Shown: one piece after another, positions 16,925 to 25,225 of the stretch
Numbering within the stretch: position 1 is the stretch's first letter
How the letters are laid out: each line of letters opens with the position of its first letter
Source of the DNA: Luteimonas panaciterrae
GTDB taxonomy: Bacteria; Pseudomonadota; Gammaproteobacteria; Xanthomonadales; Xanthomonadaceae
NCBI RefSeq assembly: GCF_020511115.1
Contig: NZ_JAJAVH010000001.1
Location: 806,001 to 870,000, forward strand
DNA length: 64,000 nucleotides
Direction: 5' to 3'
The notes under the pieces: model-generated
Databases searched by the model: none
What the model saw: the letters and a program-made list of their open reading frames with translations, nothing else
Told to the model about the DNA's origin: nothing
Position numbers and translations under genes: made by a program

Positions 16925-19411
16925 ATGAGCGTGAATGAGCCGAAGGTCGCCCGTCGCTGGGAGTTGCTCTGGAACATCCTCGCGTATGCCGCGATCGCGC
17001 TTGTCGTCCTGGGCGCCAATCCGTTCCGTGGCGAAACCGTGGGGCCGTTCGATCTGCTGGTGTCGCAGCCGGGTTGGACCGTCGAAGGCGAGCCCGTGCA
17101 GGTGCGGCATCCTCAGCGCTCCGATGTGCTGGATGCAGTGCTTCCGCGCTGGCTCGAGCAGCGCGCCCAGATTCGCCGTGAAGGACATCCCGACACCTGG
17201 AATCCGCTGCCGGCCGGCGGCGAACCCGCCTTCCAGAATCTGGTCAACGGAGAATTGACGCCCGCCTTCGCGATATTCGCCGCCGCGCCGACACCGGCGA
17301 TCGGTTTCCTGCTCGCGGTGGTCTTCAATCTGACCATGGCGGGTCTCGGCGCGCATTTGTGGCTGCGGCGGCGAATGGCTTGGCTGCCGGCGTTCTTCGG
17401 CGGCATCACGGTCATGCTGTGCAGTTTCCATGCCGCGTGGCTGTATTGGCCGCACGTGCTGACATCGATCTGGATTTGCTGGGTGCTGTGGGCGCTGGAT
17501 CGTTGGTGGGAGCGACCCGGCTATGGTCGCTTCTGCGCACTGGCCGTCACCATTTCCCTGATCCTGGTGGGTGGATTCCCATTCGTCACCGTGCTGGCAG
17601 CGGGGGCATGCGCGATGTATGTGGGTATGTTATGGATCTTTGATCGCCAGCCGAACGTATCGCGTCGTCTTGCAGGCACCGTGGCCGCGGGCGTGGTGGC
17701 CGCAGGATTGTGTGCGATTCCCTTGATCGAATTCGTCACCTGGCTGGCGTCGTTCGATACCAGCGGACGACATGGCGGCAGCGCTTTCAAGCTGGCCTCC
17801 CATGCACGGCTACTGTTGCCAGAGGCGGCGCGGAGCGCGCCGATGGTGGAGACATCGATGTATGTCGGTGTCCTGCCACTGATCCTGGCCGGTGCCGCGT
17901 TGATCGCCGCGATCCTGAAGCGTGGTCGTATCGGCGTGATCGGCGCGTTCGCGTTCCTGTTGCTCGCGAGTGGCTTCATCCTCGTGTTCGAGTTGATTCC
18001 CGCGAAGTACCTGTCATGGGTTCCGGGGCTGGGGAACAGCCTCTGGACGAGAGGGATCGTCCTGCTCGACTTCGGCTTCGCGATCACGGCGGCCTGGCTG
18101 CTCGACCTGATCTATCGCAACGCTGGGTCGAAGCTGTTGGCGCGGGCCGTGTTGGTGGTGCTGGTGGTGGTGCAGTTGGTGGATCTCGGTTCGTTCTTCC
18201 GTCTGTTCAACGGCGAAACGAGCACACGCTTCTTCTATCCGAAGGACAAGCTGATCTCCATCATCCAGCGCGACATCAAGCCTTTCCAGAGCGTTATCGC
18301 CGACAACAATTTCATGATTTCGGGAACCCTCGGTGCTTACGGCGTCCCCGAATGGTTCGGACATGCGTTCAAGACCGAGGCGCTGAAGACGACCTTGGCC
18401 AGAGTGATCGACAATCCGTGGGCGACCCCCACCGCGACCACGGCCAAGTCGGCAAGCATCAATCTCGACATCCCAGAGTTGTCGGCGCTGGGTGTCCGCT
18501 ATGTCATCGGCGATGGCGGGCTCTATGGATCTGGCATCACGCCGCAGCTGAAGGGGGGGAAGCCCACCGGTCCCTCGGTTGCGTTGCCGCCGCTACCGCT
18601 CAGTCGCTGGCAGCAGTCGATTACTCTCGCCAAGGGAATATCGCTCGACGCCGTCGGTGTGCGCATGGCGACCTATCGGCGCAATGATTTGGCGGGAAAT
18701 TTGCAGCTGAGCATCCGGCGCAATAGTGACACCGCGCCGATCGCGAAATCGATCAAGCCGGCGGCGCAGCTTGCGGACAACGCGATGGCACGCTTTGTGT
18801 TTTCCGAACCGTTGGATTTGCCGGCAGGCGGTTACGAGATCGCTATCGAATATCTCGATGCTCCACAGGCGGACCGGGTCACAGCCTGGTCGTTGCCGGG
18901 AGTGGGTGAGAATTGTGCATTGCTCGTCAATTCCGCTCCGGCTCAGGGCTGTATCGACTTCAAGCTGATCGCCAGCGACGAGGATGCGAATTTCGCAGAG
19001 ATTGCCTCCGAACATGGCATTTTCCTGTTCGAAAATCGTGACGTGCCGGGCGGCGCTTATTTCTTGTCCGATTTACGCACGTATCCGAATGCTTCGAGCT
19101 CGCGGGATGTCGCGCTCGAAAATTATTCCGACGCGGAGTTCGAACTTTCTTATCGCGGCCAGGAACCCGGCTACCTGATCGTGCCCATGACGTTCGCACG
19201 CGGATGGACCGTCCACGTCGGCGAGCAGAAAGTGAAGCCGGGCAAATATCTCGGAGTTCTGCCGGCGGTTCCGGTGCAAGGGCCCGTGCGCGTGCGTTTC
19301 AGCTACGAGCCGCCATCGTTGGTTTATGGCGTGTGGGTGATGCTGGCGACGCTGCTGGGGCTTGCCGTGGCAGGCGTCTTGACCTGGCGCCGACGGGCGC
19401 GCAATCGCTGA
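16925..19411 (+). CDS. YfhO-like polytopic membrane protein
   Basis: An 828-residue protein with an N-terminal membrane helix (ILAYAAIALVVLGANPF), a periplasmic loop and roughly ten more hydrophobic segments up to about residue 430, followed by a large soluble C-terminal region with beta-rich character (about 440-800) and a final membrane helix (VYGVWVMLATLLGLAVAGVL) before a basic end. This plan fits YfhO-family proteins, thought to be GT-C-type glycosyltransferases using lipid-linked sugars in the periplasm. The ATG at 16925 follows GGAGGAG at 16909-16915; the upstream TTG is rejected. It is the last plus-strand gene of the locus, 59 bases after the glycosyltransferase. Exact activity unknown. 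Confidence 0.8.
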   Translation: MSVNEPKVARRWELLWNILAYAAIALVVLGANPFRGETVGPFDLLVSQPGWTVEGEPVQVRHPQRSDVLDAVLPRWLEQRAQIRREGHPDTWNPLPAGGEPAFQNLVNGELTPAFAIFAAAPTPAIGFLLAVVFNLTMAGLGAHLWLRRRMAWLPAFFGGITVMLCSFHAAWLYWPHVLTSIWICWVLWALDRWWERPGYGRFCALAVTISLILVGGFPFVTVLAAGACAMYVGMLWIFDRQPNVSRRLAGTVAAGVVAAGLCAIPLIEFVTWLASFDTSGRHGGSAFKLASHARLLLPEAARSAPMVETSMYVGVLPLILAGAALIAAILKRGRIGVIGAFAFLLLASGFILVFELIPAKYLSWVPGLGNSLWTRGIVLLDFGFAITAAWLLDLIYRNAGSKLLARAVLVVLVVVQLVDLGSFFRLFNGETSTRFFYPKDKLISIIQRDIKPFQSVIADNNFMISGTLGAYGVPEWFGHAFKTEALKTTLARVIDNPWATPTATTAKSASINLDIPELSALGVRYVIGDGGLYGSGITPQLKGGKPTGPSVALPPLPLSRWQQSITLAKGISLDAVGVRMATYRRNDLAGNLQLSIRRNSDTAPIAKSIKPAAQLADNAMARFVFSEPLDLPAGGYEIAIEYLDAPQADRVTAWSLPGVGENCALLVNSAPAQGCIDFKLIASDEDANFAEIASEHGIFLFENRDVPGGAYFLSDLRTYPNASSSRDVALENYSDAEFELSYRGQEPGYLIVPMTFARGWTVHVGEQKVKPGKYLGVLPAVPVQGPVRVRFSYEPPSLVYGVWVMLATLLGLAVAGVLTWRRRARNR

Positions 19412-19417
19412 TCTCGT

Positions 19418-19443
19418 GCTCATCGCCACATCGGGCGATGAGC
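19418..19443. terminator. Hairpin between convergent halves of the polysaccharide locus
   Basis: GCTCATCGCC (19418-19427) pairs perfectly with GGCGATGAGC (19434-19443) over a six-base loop. It occupies most of the 36-base gap between two convergent genes and could stop transcription from both sides, although the T runs are short. Confidence 0.55.
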
Positions 19444-19447
19444 GCTG

Positions 19448-20398
19448 TCAGCTTTTCCTTTGCTGCTGTTCGATGCGCCGGATACGGAGCAGGATGCGTT
19501 CGGACAGTTTACGGTTCACGGCGATCAGGTCCGCGATCAATCCCATCATCAGGAACAGCACGCCCACGATCACGCATAGCGCGCTGAAGATCACGGACTG
19601 GATGTGGCCTTCGCCTTGGCCGACCAGATAGAAATAGACGAAGCGTCCGCCGGAAAGCAGGCCGGCGAGCAGGCTGAGCGCTCCCACCCAGACGAAAAGC
19701 ATCAGCGGGCGGTAAATGATGAAGACACGCACGATCGTCCCAAGCGATCTGCGCACGTAACTGCGGATGCTCTTCACCAGACGCGAGGGACGCAGGTCGG
19801 GATTGGTGCGGATCGGAATCGAGACGACAGAGAGATCGCTCAATCCGGCCTGGATGATCGTTTCGAGCGTGTAGGTATAAGAGTTGAAGACATTGAGACG
19901 CATGGCCGTCTCGCGGGAAATCGCGCGGAAACCACTGGGCGCATCTTCCACCTTCGTCTTGCTCGCCACGCGCACCGCCCAGCTTCCCAGGCGCTGCAAT
20001 CGCTTCTTGATCCAGGAAAAGTGCTCGGTCTCGTCGATGGGCCTTGCGCCGATCACCATGTCGGCCTGCCGGCTGACGATCGGCGCGGTCAGCAGCGGGA
20101 TGTCGTCCGCGTTGTACTGATTGTCGGCATCGGTGTTGACGATCACATCGGCACCGAGTTGCAGACAGGCATCAAGCCCGGTCATGAACGCAACCGCCAG
20201 CCCCCGGTTGATCTGGTGGCGAACGACATGATGCACACCCAATTTCCGAGCGAGCTCGGCGGTGCCGTCGGTCGAGCCGTCGTCGATCACCAGCCATTCG
20301 ACGGTGTCAAAACCCTCGACGGTGCGGGGCAGGGCGTTGATCGCGATTGCCAGGGTCTCCACCTCGTTAAGGCAGGGAATCTGGATGATGAGCTTCAT
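19448..20398 (-). CDS. Polyprenyl-phosphate glycosyltransferase (DPM1/ArnC-like GT2)
   Basis: A 316-residue GT2 with a C-terminal membrane anchor. It shows IIQIPCLNEVETL, the nucleotide-binding DDGSTDGT, the DxD motif in NTDADNQY and GARPIDETEHFS, then two hydrophobic segments (LMLFVWVGALSLLAGLLSGG and VIFSALCVIVGVLFLMMGLIA). This is the plan of dolichyl/undecaprenyl-phosphate sugar synthases, which load a sugar onto the lipid carrier at the inner membrane. Such lipid-linked sugars feed periplasmic GT-C enzymes; the convergent YfhO-like gene is a candidate partner. It is the last gene of the minus-strand block. Confidence 0.88.
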   Translation of the reverse strand: MKLIIQIPCLNEVETLAIAINALPRTVEGFDTVEWLVIDDGSTDGTAELARKLGVHHVVRHQINRGLAVAFMTGLDACLQLGADVIVNTDADNQYNADDIPLLTAPIVSRQADMVIGARPIDETEHFSWIKKRLQRLGSWAVRVASKTKVEDAPSGFRAISRETAMRLNVFNSYTYTLETIIQAGLSDLSVVSIPIRTNPDLRPSRLVKSIRSYVRRSLGTIVRVFIIYRPLMLFVWVGALSLLAGLLSGGRFVYFYLVGQGEGHIQSVIFSALCVIVGVLFLMMGLIADLIAVNRKLSERILLRIRRIEQQQRKS

Positions 20399-20424
20399 AT
20401 CGGATTTCCTGAAACCAACGCGAT

Positions 20425-20449
20425 GCGCGGCCTGTGATTCAGGCCGCGC
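20425..20449 (-). other. Strong hairpin inside the minus-strand block
   Basis: GCGCGGCCTG (20425-20434) and CAGGCCGCGC (20440-20449) are perfect complements around a five-base loop. It sits just after the lipoprotein stop and before the GT2 start. No T run follows, so it may be a processing or attenuation site rather than a terminator. Confidence 0.45.
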
Positions 20450-20459
20450 GCGTCTTACC

Positions 20460-21011
20460 TCATTGAACGGTCAAGCTGCCTTGCGTGTCGCAGGCAACGA
20501 GGCCGCGGCGGCCCGGCTGCAGAAGCGAGACCGTATACGTGCCTGGATCGATTCCATCCAGACGCACACTCACATTGAAACCGGCGTTGCCGACGTCGGC
20601 CTTGCCGAGCGCCTTGGCGACGTCCGGGCGCGGCACCGACGGAGAGCCCTTGACGGCATACACCTTCGTTCCCGAAAGCACCACGGCCAGCGACGAAGGG
20701 CCGTGGCCATTTTCATCGATGATCCAGCCCGAGAAAGTGGCCGGCGAATTCACCGGAGCCGTTGCCGTCGCGCCCTGGCGATTGATGGTGTCGAGGAAGC
20801 AGGTCTTCACCTTTTGCAGCGAAGCGGTATCGACATCGGTCAGGGCGGCGAAGCTTGTCCCGATCGATGCAGGCAATTCCGCAGGTGCCGCCGGCGCGGA
20901 GGCGGGCGGTGTTTCTGCCTCGGGGGCTGCATTTTCAGGCTGCTCTTTGCTGCAGGCGCTGATGCCGATAATCGAGGCGGCGGTCAGAATGTAAAGTGAT
21001 TTGCGGGACAT
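20460..21011 (-). CDS. Lipoprotein with a polysaccharide-locus-associated beta domain
   Basis: A 183-residue protein starting MSRKSLYILTAASIIGISAC; ISAC is a lipobox, so Cys 20 is the likely lipidated residue. A low-complexity Pro/Ala/Glu linker follows (to about residue 45). The rest contains ATFSGWIIDENGHGPSSLAV, RRDV-like PRPDVAKALG, and GFNVSVRLDGIDPGTYTVSL, a pattern I associate with a small beta-sandwich domain found in other surface-polysaccharide proteins; this is recognition by eye. The frame is open to 21089, but the signal sequence fixes the start at 21011. The 258 bases upstream hold no gene I can support. Confidence 0.75.
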   Translation of the reverse strand: MSRKSLYILTAASIIGISACSKEQPENAAPEAETPPASAPAAPAELPASIGTSFAALTDVDTASLQKVKTCFLDTINRQGATATAPVNSPATFSGWIIDENGHGPSSLAVVLSGTKVYAVKGSPSVPRPDVAKALGKADVGNAGFNVSVRLDGIDPGTYTVSLLQPGRRGLVACDTQGSLTVQ

Positions 21012-21269
21012 GGTCGGAGAATTGGGTGGGAAAACTGCACCATCTTCATGTATTTCCGCCCGAAAGAGAATCCCCATCCCGGGCTTCATGCCTTTTGTTT
21101 ACCGCCGCCATATGCCATGGCGGTGCTGCCCGACGCGGGGTCGAGGAAATCGCCCGCCGCAGCGGCGATGCGCAGGATTAAGTGCCCAAAGAACGGCATG
21201 CGATGGTGATAAGACTCCACTGAACCAGGCAGTAAGAACGGTTCCATCGATTTCCGGCCCGGCGAAGGT

Positions 21270-22226
21270 TCATGGCTGATTCGTTGATGGAATCGGTTTC
21301 GGCAGTGCGCGCAGCATCCATGTTCCGAGCACGAAATGGATGAAATCGCCGAGCGTGGTGACGATGCGAAGCAGGGCAATCGCCGTGATGCCGCCAGCGC
21401 CCGAGGTGACGCCGGCAAGCAGCGCGACGAGGACGCCTTCGCGAACACCCAGTCCCGCGGGCGCTCCGGGAACGAGCAGTCCGATCACCCAGGCGGCCGC
21501 GAATGCGCCACAAAGCGCGGGGAAGGGAAAACCACTTTGCGGGGAAACGGCATGGGTCAGCAGCGTGAAGCTCAAGCCGAGCGACAGGAAGCTGACGAGA
21601 AACACGCCATAGGCATAGAGCAGTTTCTTGGGAGAGAGATGGAATCCGGCGGTGCTGCCGGTATCGAGCCCTCTCTTGTGCTGCAGATAGGAGACGACAC
21701 GAGGCAGCAGCACGAATGCCAACAGGGCGCCGATCGTCGCGATGCCCAGTAGCAGTGCCTTCGATCCCATCGGCAGCCAACGTTCCAGGGAGGGCGCGGA
21801 TCGCAGAGCCAGGAAGACGACAGTGATGTGGACGCCGACGAGGAGGGCGATCACGTTCTCGTAGATCAGCGAAAGCGCCAGCTTCGGAACGTCGCCTCCG
21901 AAATTGCGCGCGACCGCGACCCTGCCGATGTGCTGGGCGACATTGCCTGGCAGATATTTCGCGAATTGCGTGGTGGCGATGATCGCGTAGGCCGTGGGCA
22001 TGGGCAGGCGGACGCTCATGTCCTGCAGAATCCAGCGCCAGATCATGGTGGCGAATGGAATCTGCGCCAGATACAACAGCAGCGCGCCCAAGACCAGCGC
22101 CATGGATTTCCATGAGAGCAATCCGCTCAGATCGACGCTGCTCCATGCCGCGGCCGCCTGCCGGAAGAAGTAGTAACCGGCGGCGACGGCGACCAGCAGA
22201 CCGAGCAGCCGTACGGCTTTCTTCAT
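21270..22226 (-). CDS. Lysylphosphatidylglycerol-synthase-like/YbhN family membrane protein
   Basis: A 318-residue polytopic inner-membrane protein with about eight hydrophobic segments, starting MKKAVRLLGLLVAVAAGYYF. The segments AIIATTQFAKYLPGNVAQHIGR and VPGAPAGLGVREGVLVALL match the membrane region shared by MprF flippase domains and YbhN/UPF0104 proteins. Members of this family are proposed to move lipids or lipid-linked sugars across the membrane; in this locus flipping of a lipid-linked sugar is a reasonable guess. The start overlaps the upstream methyltransferase stop (ATGA at 22223-22226). Confidence 0.8.
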   Translation of the reverse strand: MKKAVRLLGLLVAVAAGYYFFRQAAAAWSSVDLSGLLSWKSMALVLGALLLYLAQIPFATMIWRWILQDMSVRLPMPTAYAIIATTQFAKYLPGNVAQHIGRVAVARNFGGDVPKLALSLIYENVIALLVGVHITVVFLALRSAPSLERWLPMGSKALLLGIATIGALLAFVLLPRVVSYLQHKRGLDTGSTAGFHLSPKKLLYAYGVFLVSFLSLGLSFTLLTHAVSPQSGFPFPALCGAFAAAWVIGLLVPGAPAGLGVREGVLVALLAGVTSGAGGITAIALLRIVTTLGDFIHFVLGTWMLRALPKPIPSTNQP

Positions 22227-23020
22227 GTGGCTTTCGCGACCACCAGATATCCGTTGCCGATATCGGCCGACAGGAACGGCCTTTGCGCCCATTCGGCGCT
22301 GGTGATGGCCAGCTTGCCGAGAGGACTCTTGAACAAGGGGAACCATTTCATCATGTGTCGACGATCGATTCCGCTTCGGCTGGAGTTGGCGTGCTTGCCT
22401 TCAGGCGTGTCGTCGACATCAGGATTCACTTCGGGCGCATATTGAGCAGCCCGGACTTTTTCGGCGACGTTCGCAAGCGGGAAGCCATAGCATTCCACGG
22501 TCTGGGCCTCGAACCCGGCTTTCCGCAACAGTTCGATCATCGGCGCGCGTTCGTATCTGCGGAAATGTCCCGCCCAGACGTCGGAAGGATTCCATTTCGC
22601 CATGTGCGCGGGGACGGAAAGCAGCAAGGTGCCGCCGGTGGTCATCCACTGACGCCATGTCTGCAGGGCTTCCAGATCGTGTTCGATGTGCTCGAGCACC
22701 TCGAAGGCCATCAACACCGGAAAGCGTTTCTCCCAATTGGTTTCCGGAGATTCCAGGAACCGGATATCGCGGCCCGCGCCGCGCGCGAGACTGTTGGCGA
22801 GATCGCGTGCCTCGGGAGACATTTCCAGCGCGGTGCACCGGAATCCGAGCGCATCGAGTTCGTGCAGCAAGGCGCCCGCGCCGCATCCGATTTCCAATAC
22901 CTCGCTGGGCTGGAGCTTGCGAATGTGCTTCAGAACCCGTGCGCGCCGCAGCAGGTACCGGGGGGCGGGCACCCATCCGGCTTCCGGTGCGGCTGGGCCG
23001 ATTATTCCGTAGTTTTTCAT
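22223..23020 (-). CDS. Class I SAM-dependent methyltransferase
   Basis: A 265-residue methyltransferase starting MKNYGIIGPAAPEAGWVPAP. Motif I is VLEIGCGAGALLHEL, and the post-I acidic residue lies in CTALEMSPEA; MAFEVLEHIEHD and GGTLLLSVPAH are typical of Methyltransf_11/23 members acting on small molecules or sugars. It overlaps the next gene by four bases. In an O-antigen locus it may methylate a sugar residue or a lipid-linked intermediate, but the substrate cannot be read from sequence. A hairpin with a short T run separates it from the upstream GT4, so it may have its own promoter. Confidence 0.82.
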   Translation of the reverse strand: MKNYGIIGPAAPEAGWVPAPRYLLRRARVLKHIRKLQPSEVLEIGCGAGALLHELDALGFRCTALEMSPEARDLANSLARGAGRDIRFLESPETNWEKRFPVLMAFEVLEHIEHDLEALQTWRQWMTTGGTLLLSVPAHMAKWNPSDVWAGHFRRYERAPMIELLRKAGFEAQTVECYGFPLANVAEKVRAAQYAPEVNPDVDDTPEGKHANSSRSGIDRRHMMKWFPLFKSPLGKLAITSAEWAQRPFLSADIGNGYLVVAKAT

Positions 23021-23063
23021 GTCGGGCTCCAGACTCTTTGAGTGATGCTAATGCTGCGGCTCT

Positions 23064-23105
23064 GAAAATTCCGGACACGGCTCGATGATTTCGAGCAATG
23101 TCCGG
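23064..23105 (-). terminator. Candidate terminator between the GT4 and methyltransferase genes
   Basis: Read on the minus strand, CCGGACA then GCTCGA, a five-base loop, TCGAGC and TGTCCGG form a two-part stem (23105 to 23071), followed by AATTTTC. The GC stem plus T run suits an intrinsic terminator after the GT4 gene. Confidence 0.55.
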
Positions 23106-23114
23106 TCCTGCATT

Positions 23115-24254
23115 TTAGGTGGTGCTGGCGGTCGGTTGCAGAATCGCGAGCAACTGCTTGCCCACCGCCGTTTCATCAAAATTACTTGGGAAATCGTTTT
23201 CTGCGCGCGTTTCCATCGCATGGACACGCTGATAATCGGCAAAACGCAAGATCGCATCGGCCAGCGCGCGCGCGTCGCCCGCGGTCACGAGTTGAATCAT
23301 GGACGAGGGTGTCGAGACGAGTTCCCGGATGGCAGCGGAGTCGCGCGTGATGAGCGGTTTGCGCATGGCCAGCGTCTGGAACACCTTGTTGGGAATCACG
23401 CTGGCGGCTTTGTCGGAGGTGCCGAAAATGCCAAGGCACACATCGGCCGCGGTGATGTGTTCGAGCAACACCGGATATTCGGCCCATTCGATCCAGCGCA
23501 AGCGCGGGACAGGATGCCGATCGAGCATGCCGCGCACCTTGGTGGCTTCCTGGCCGGTGCCGATCAGCAGCCAATCGACCGGATGATCGCGCAATAGCAA
23601 TGCGGCCTCCACGATGGTGGGAATTCCATGCAGCGGAATGAACTGGCCGTAGAAAAGAACTTGCAGTACATCGGTGCGTTTTGGTTGGTCGTCCTTGTCT
23701 CGATCCGCGCGGAAGATCTCGCCTTCAACGCCGACCCAGACCGCACCGCACGCGCCTTGGCGAAGGCCGAACACCTGTTCCATGCGCGTGGCATGGGTTT
23801 TCGTATCCATGAAAACCCGGTCCGCCAGACGCACCGCGAGCCATTCGATCGCGCGCAGCATCCACGCCAACGGGTGCCGGCGGCCGACCATGCGCCGATC
23901 CAGCACCACGGTGTCGTAGGCGGACAGGAACCAGTCCATCGCGACCCGTGTGCCACGCAGCCAGGCAAACAGCCGGATCGCGAAGATGTCGACCACGGCC
24001 GGGTATCCGAGTAGGACCCAATCGTGGGACGGCAGCCGCAGATAACGCCAGGCCAGCCGTGGATAGGAAATCAGGATGTGCCCGAGCAGTCGAATCCAGC
24101 GGAATGCGCCACGGACCTGACTCTTGTCGCGGATTCCGCTCCAGATGTCGGTATGACACTCGATGACCTCGACGCCGTTCGCGCGCAACCCGTCTCGCAG
24201 GATGCGCACGCGCGGCTTGCTCAGGTCGCACGTCCCCCACAGGACGACGCGCAT
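23115..24254 (-). CDS. Family 4 glycosyltransferase
   Basis: A 379-residue GT-B enzyme starting MRVVLWGTCDLSKPRVRILRDGL. The C-terminal half contains LQVLFYGQFIPLHGIPTIVEAA, LLIGTGQE, and the nucleotide-sugar loop region DVCLGIFGTSDKAASVIPNKVF, with the conserved Glu/Asn replaced in the usual EGFG-type motif by the NKVFQ type seen in O-antigen GT4 enzymes. It probably adds one sugar in the cytoplasm. The frame is open up to a TTG at 24287 overlapping etfA; the ATG at 24254 is preferred because homologues start near this hydrophobic strand. It follows etfA by 29 bases and may be co-transcribed with etfBA. Confidence 0.85.
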   Translation of the reverse strand: MRVVLWGTCDLSKPRVRILRDGLRANGVEVIECHTDIWSGIRDKSQVRGAFRWIRLLGHILISYPRLAWRYLRLPSHDWVLLGYPAVVDIFAIRLFAWLRGTRVAMDWFLSAYDTVVLDRRMVGRRHPLAWMLRAIEWLAVRLADRVFMDTKTHATRMEQVFGLRQGACGAVWVGVEGEIFRADRDKDDQPKRTDVLQVLFYGQFIPLHGIPTIVEAALLLRDHPVDWLLIGTGQEATKVRGMLDRHPVPRLRWIEWAEYPVLLEHITAADVCLGIFGTSDKAASVIPNKVFQTLAMRKPLITRDSAAIRELVSTPSSMIQLVTAGDARALADAILRFADYQRVHAMETRAENDFPSNFDETAVGKQLLAILQPTASTT

Positions 24255-24283
24255 GGCCGATGCCCGTGACTCATTCGCTGCGG

Positions 24284-25225
24284 TCAAAGCGCGGCTTCGA
24301 GCTCTGGCAACAGCTTGAACAGATCACCCACCAGGCCGATATCCGCGATCTCGAAGATCGGCGCCTCGCCGTCCTTGTTGATCGCGACGATAGTGCCGGC
24401 GTCCTTGATGCCGGTCAGGTGCTGGATCGCGCCGCTGATGCCGATGGCCACATAGAGTTCCGGGGCGATGATCTTGCCGGTCTGGCCGACCTGCAGTTCG
24501 TTCGGCACGTAGCCGGCATCGACCGCGGCGCGCGAGGCGCCGACGGCGGCACCGAGCTTGTCGGCGAAGTCGTAGATGATCTTGAAGTTCTCCGCCGAAC
24601 CGACGCCGCGGCCGCCGGAGACCACGCGCTTGGCGCTCTGCAGGTCCGGGCGATCCGATTTGCCGGCTTTGATGCCGACGTAGCGGGTGTGGGTCGGCAG
24701 CGTGGCTTCGACCGAGGCGGCTTCGACCGCCGCGCTGCCACCCTTCGCCGCTTCGGGCCAGGAGGCGGTGCGCACGGTCGCGACCACGGTGTGATCGGCC
24801 GGGGCTTCGACGGTGATGATGGCGTTGCCGGCGTAGATCGGGCGCTTGAAAGTGTGGCTGCCTTCCACGGCCATGACGTCGGAGACCTGGGCCACGCCGA
24901 GCAGGGCGGCGACGCAAGGCATCAGGTCCTTGCCGAAGGTGGTGCTGGGGCCGAAGACATGGCTGTAGCCGGTCTTGGCGAGCGCCGCGATCTGCGGCGC
25001 CAGCACCTGCGCGATCGCGTTGGCGTTGGCGGCGTTGGCGATCGTCAGCACCTTGGCGACACCAGCGATCTGCGCGGCTTCGGCGGCGACGGCGGCCGGG
25101 TCGGCGGCCAGCACGACGACATCGATGGCATCCGGATTCAGCGCCTGCGCCGCGGACACGCACTTGGCGGTGGCGGCGTTGAGCTTGCCGTCGAGGTGTT
25201 CGGCAACGATGAGTACCTTGCTCAT
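24284..25225 (-). CDS. etfA: Electron transfer flavoprotein alpha subunit
   Basis: FAD-bearing subunit of ETF, which takes electrons from acyl-CoA and other dehydrogenases and passes them to ETF-ubiquinone oxidoreductase. The 313-residue protein has the N-terminal domain (VLIVAEHLDGKL) and the C-terminal FAD domain with VVSGGRGVGSAENF, VGQTGKIIAPELY and ISGAIQHLTGIKDAGTIVAI. It overlaps etfB by one base (TAATG). In Xanthomonas this gene is the right border of the LPS locus, as here. Confidence 0.96.
   Translation of the reverse strand: MSKVLIVAEHLDGKLNAATAKCVSAAQALNPDAIDVVVLAADPAAVAAEAAQIAGVAKVLTIANAANANAIAQVLAPQIAALAKTGYSHVFGPSTTFGKDLMPCVAALLGVAQVSDVMAVEGSHTFKRPIYAGNAIITVEAPADHTVVATVRTASWPEAAKGGSAAVEAASVEATLPTHTRYVGIKAGKSDRPDLQSAKRVVSGGRGVGSAENFKIIYDFADKLGAAVGASRAAVDAGYVPNELQVGQTGKIIAPELYVAIGISGAIQHLTGIKDAGTIVAINKDGEAPIFEIADIGLVGDLFKLLPELEAAL

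Noticed and set aside
21012..21269. Possible small gene between the lipoprotein and the YbhN-like gene
   Set aside because: Short open frames are present on both strands, but none has a ribosome binding site, motif or plausible composition.
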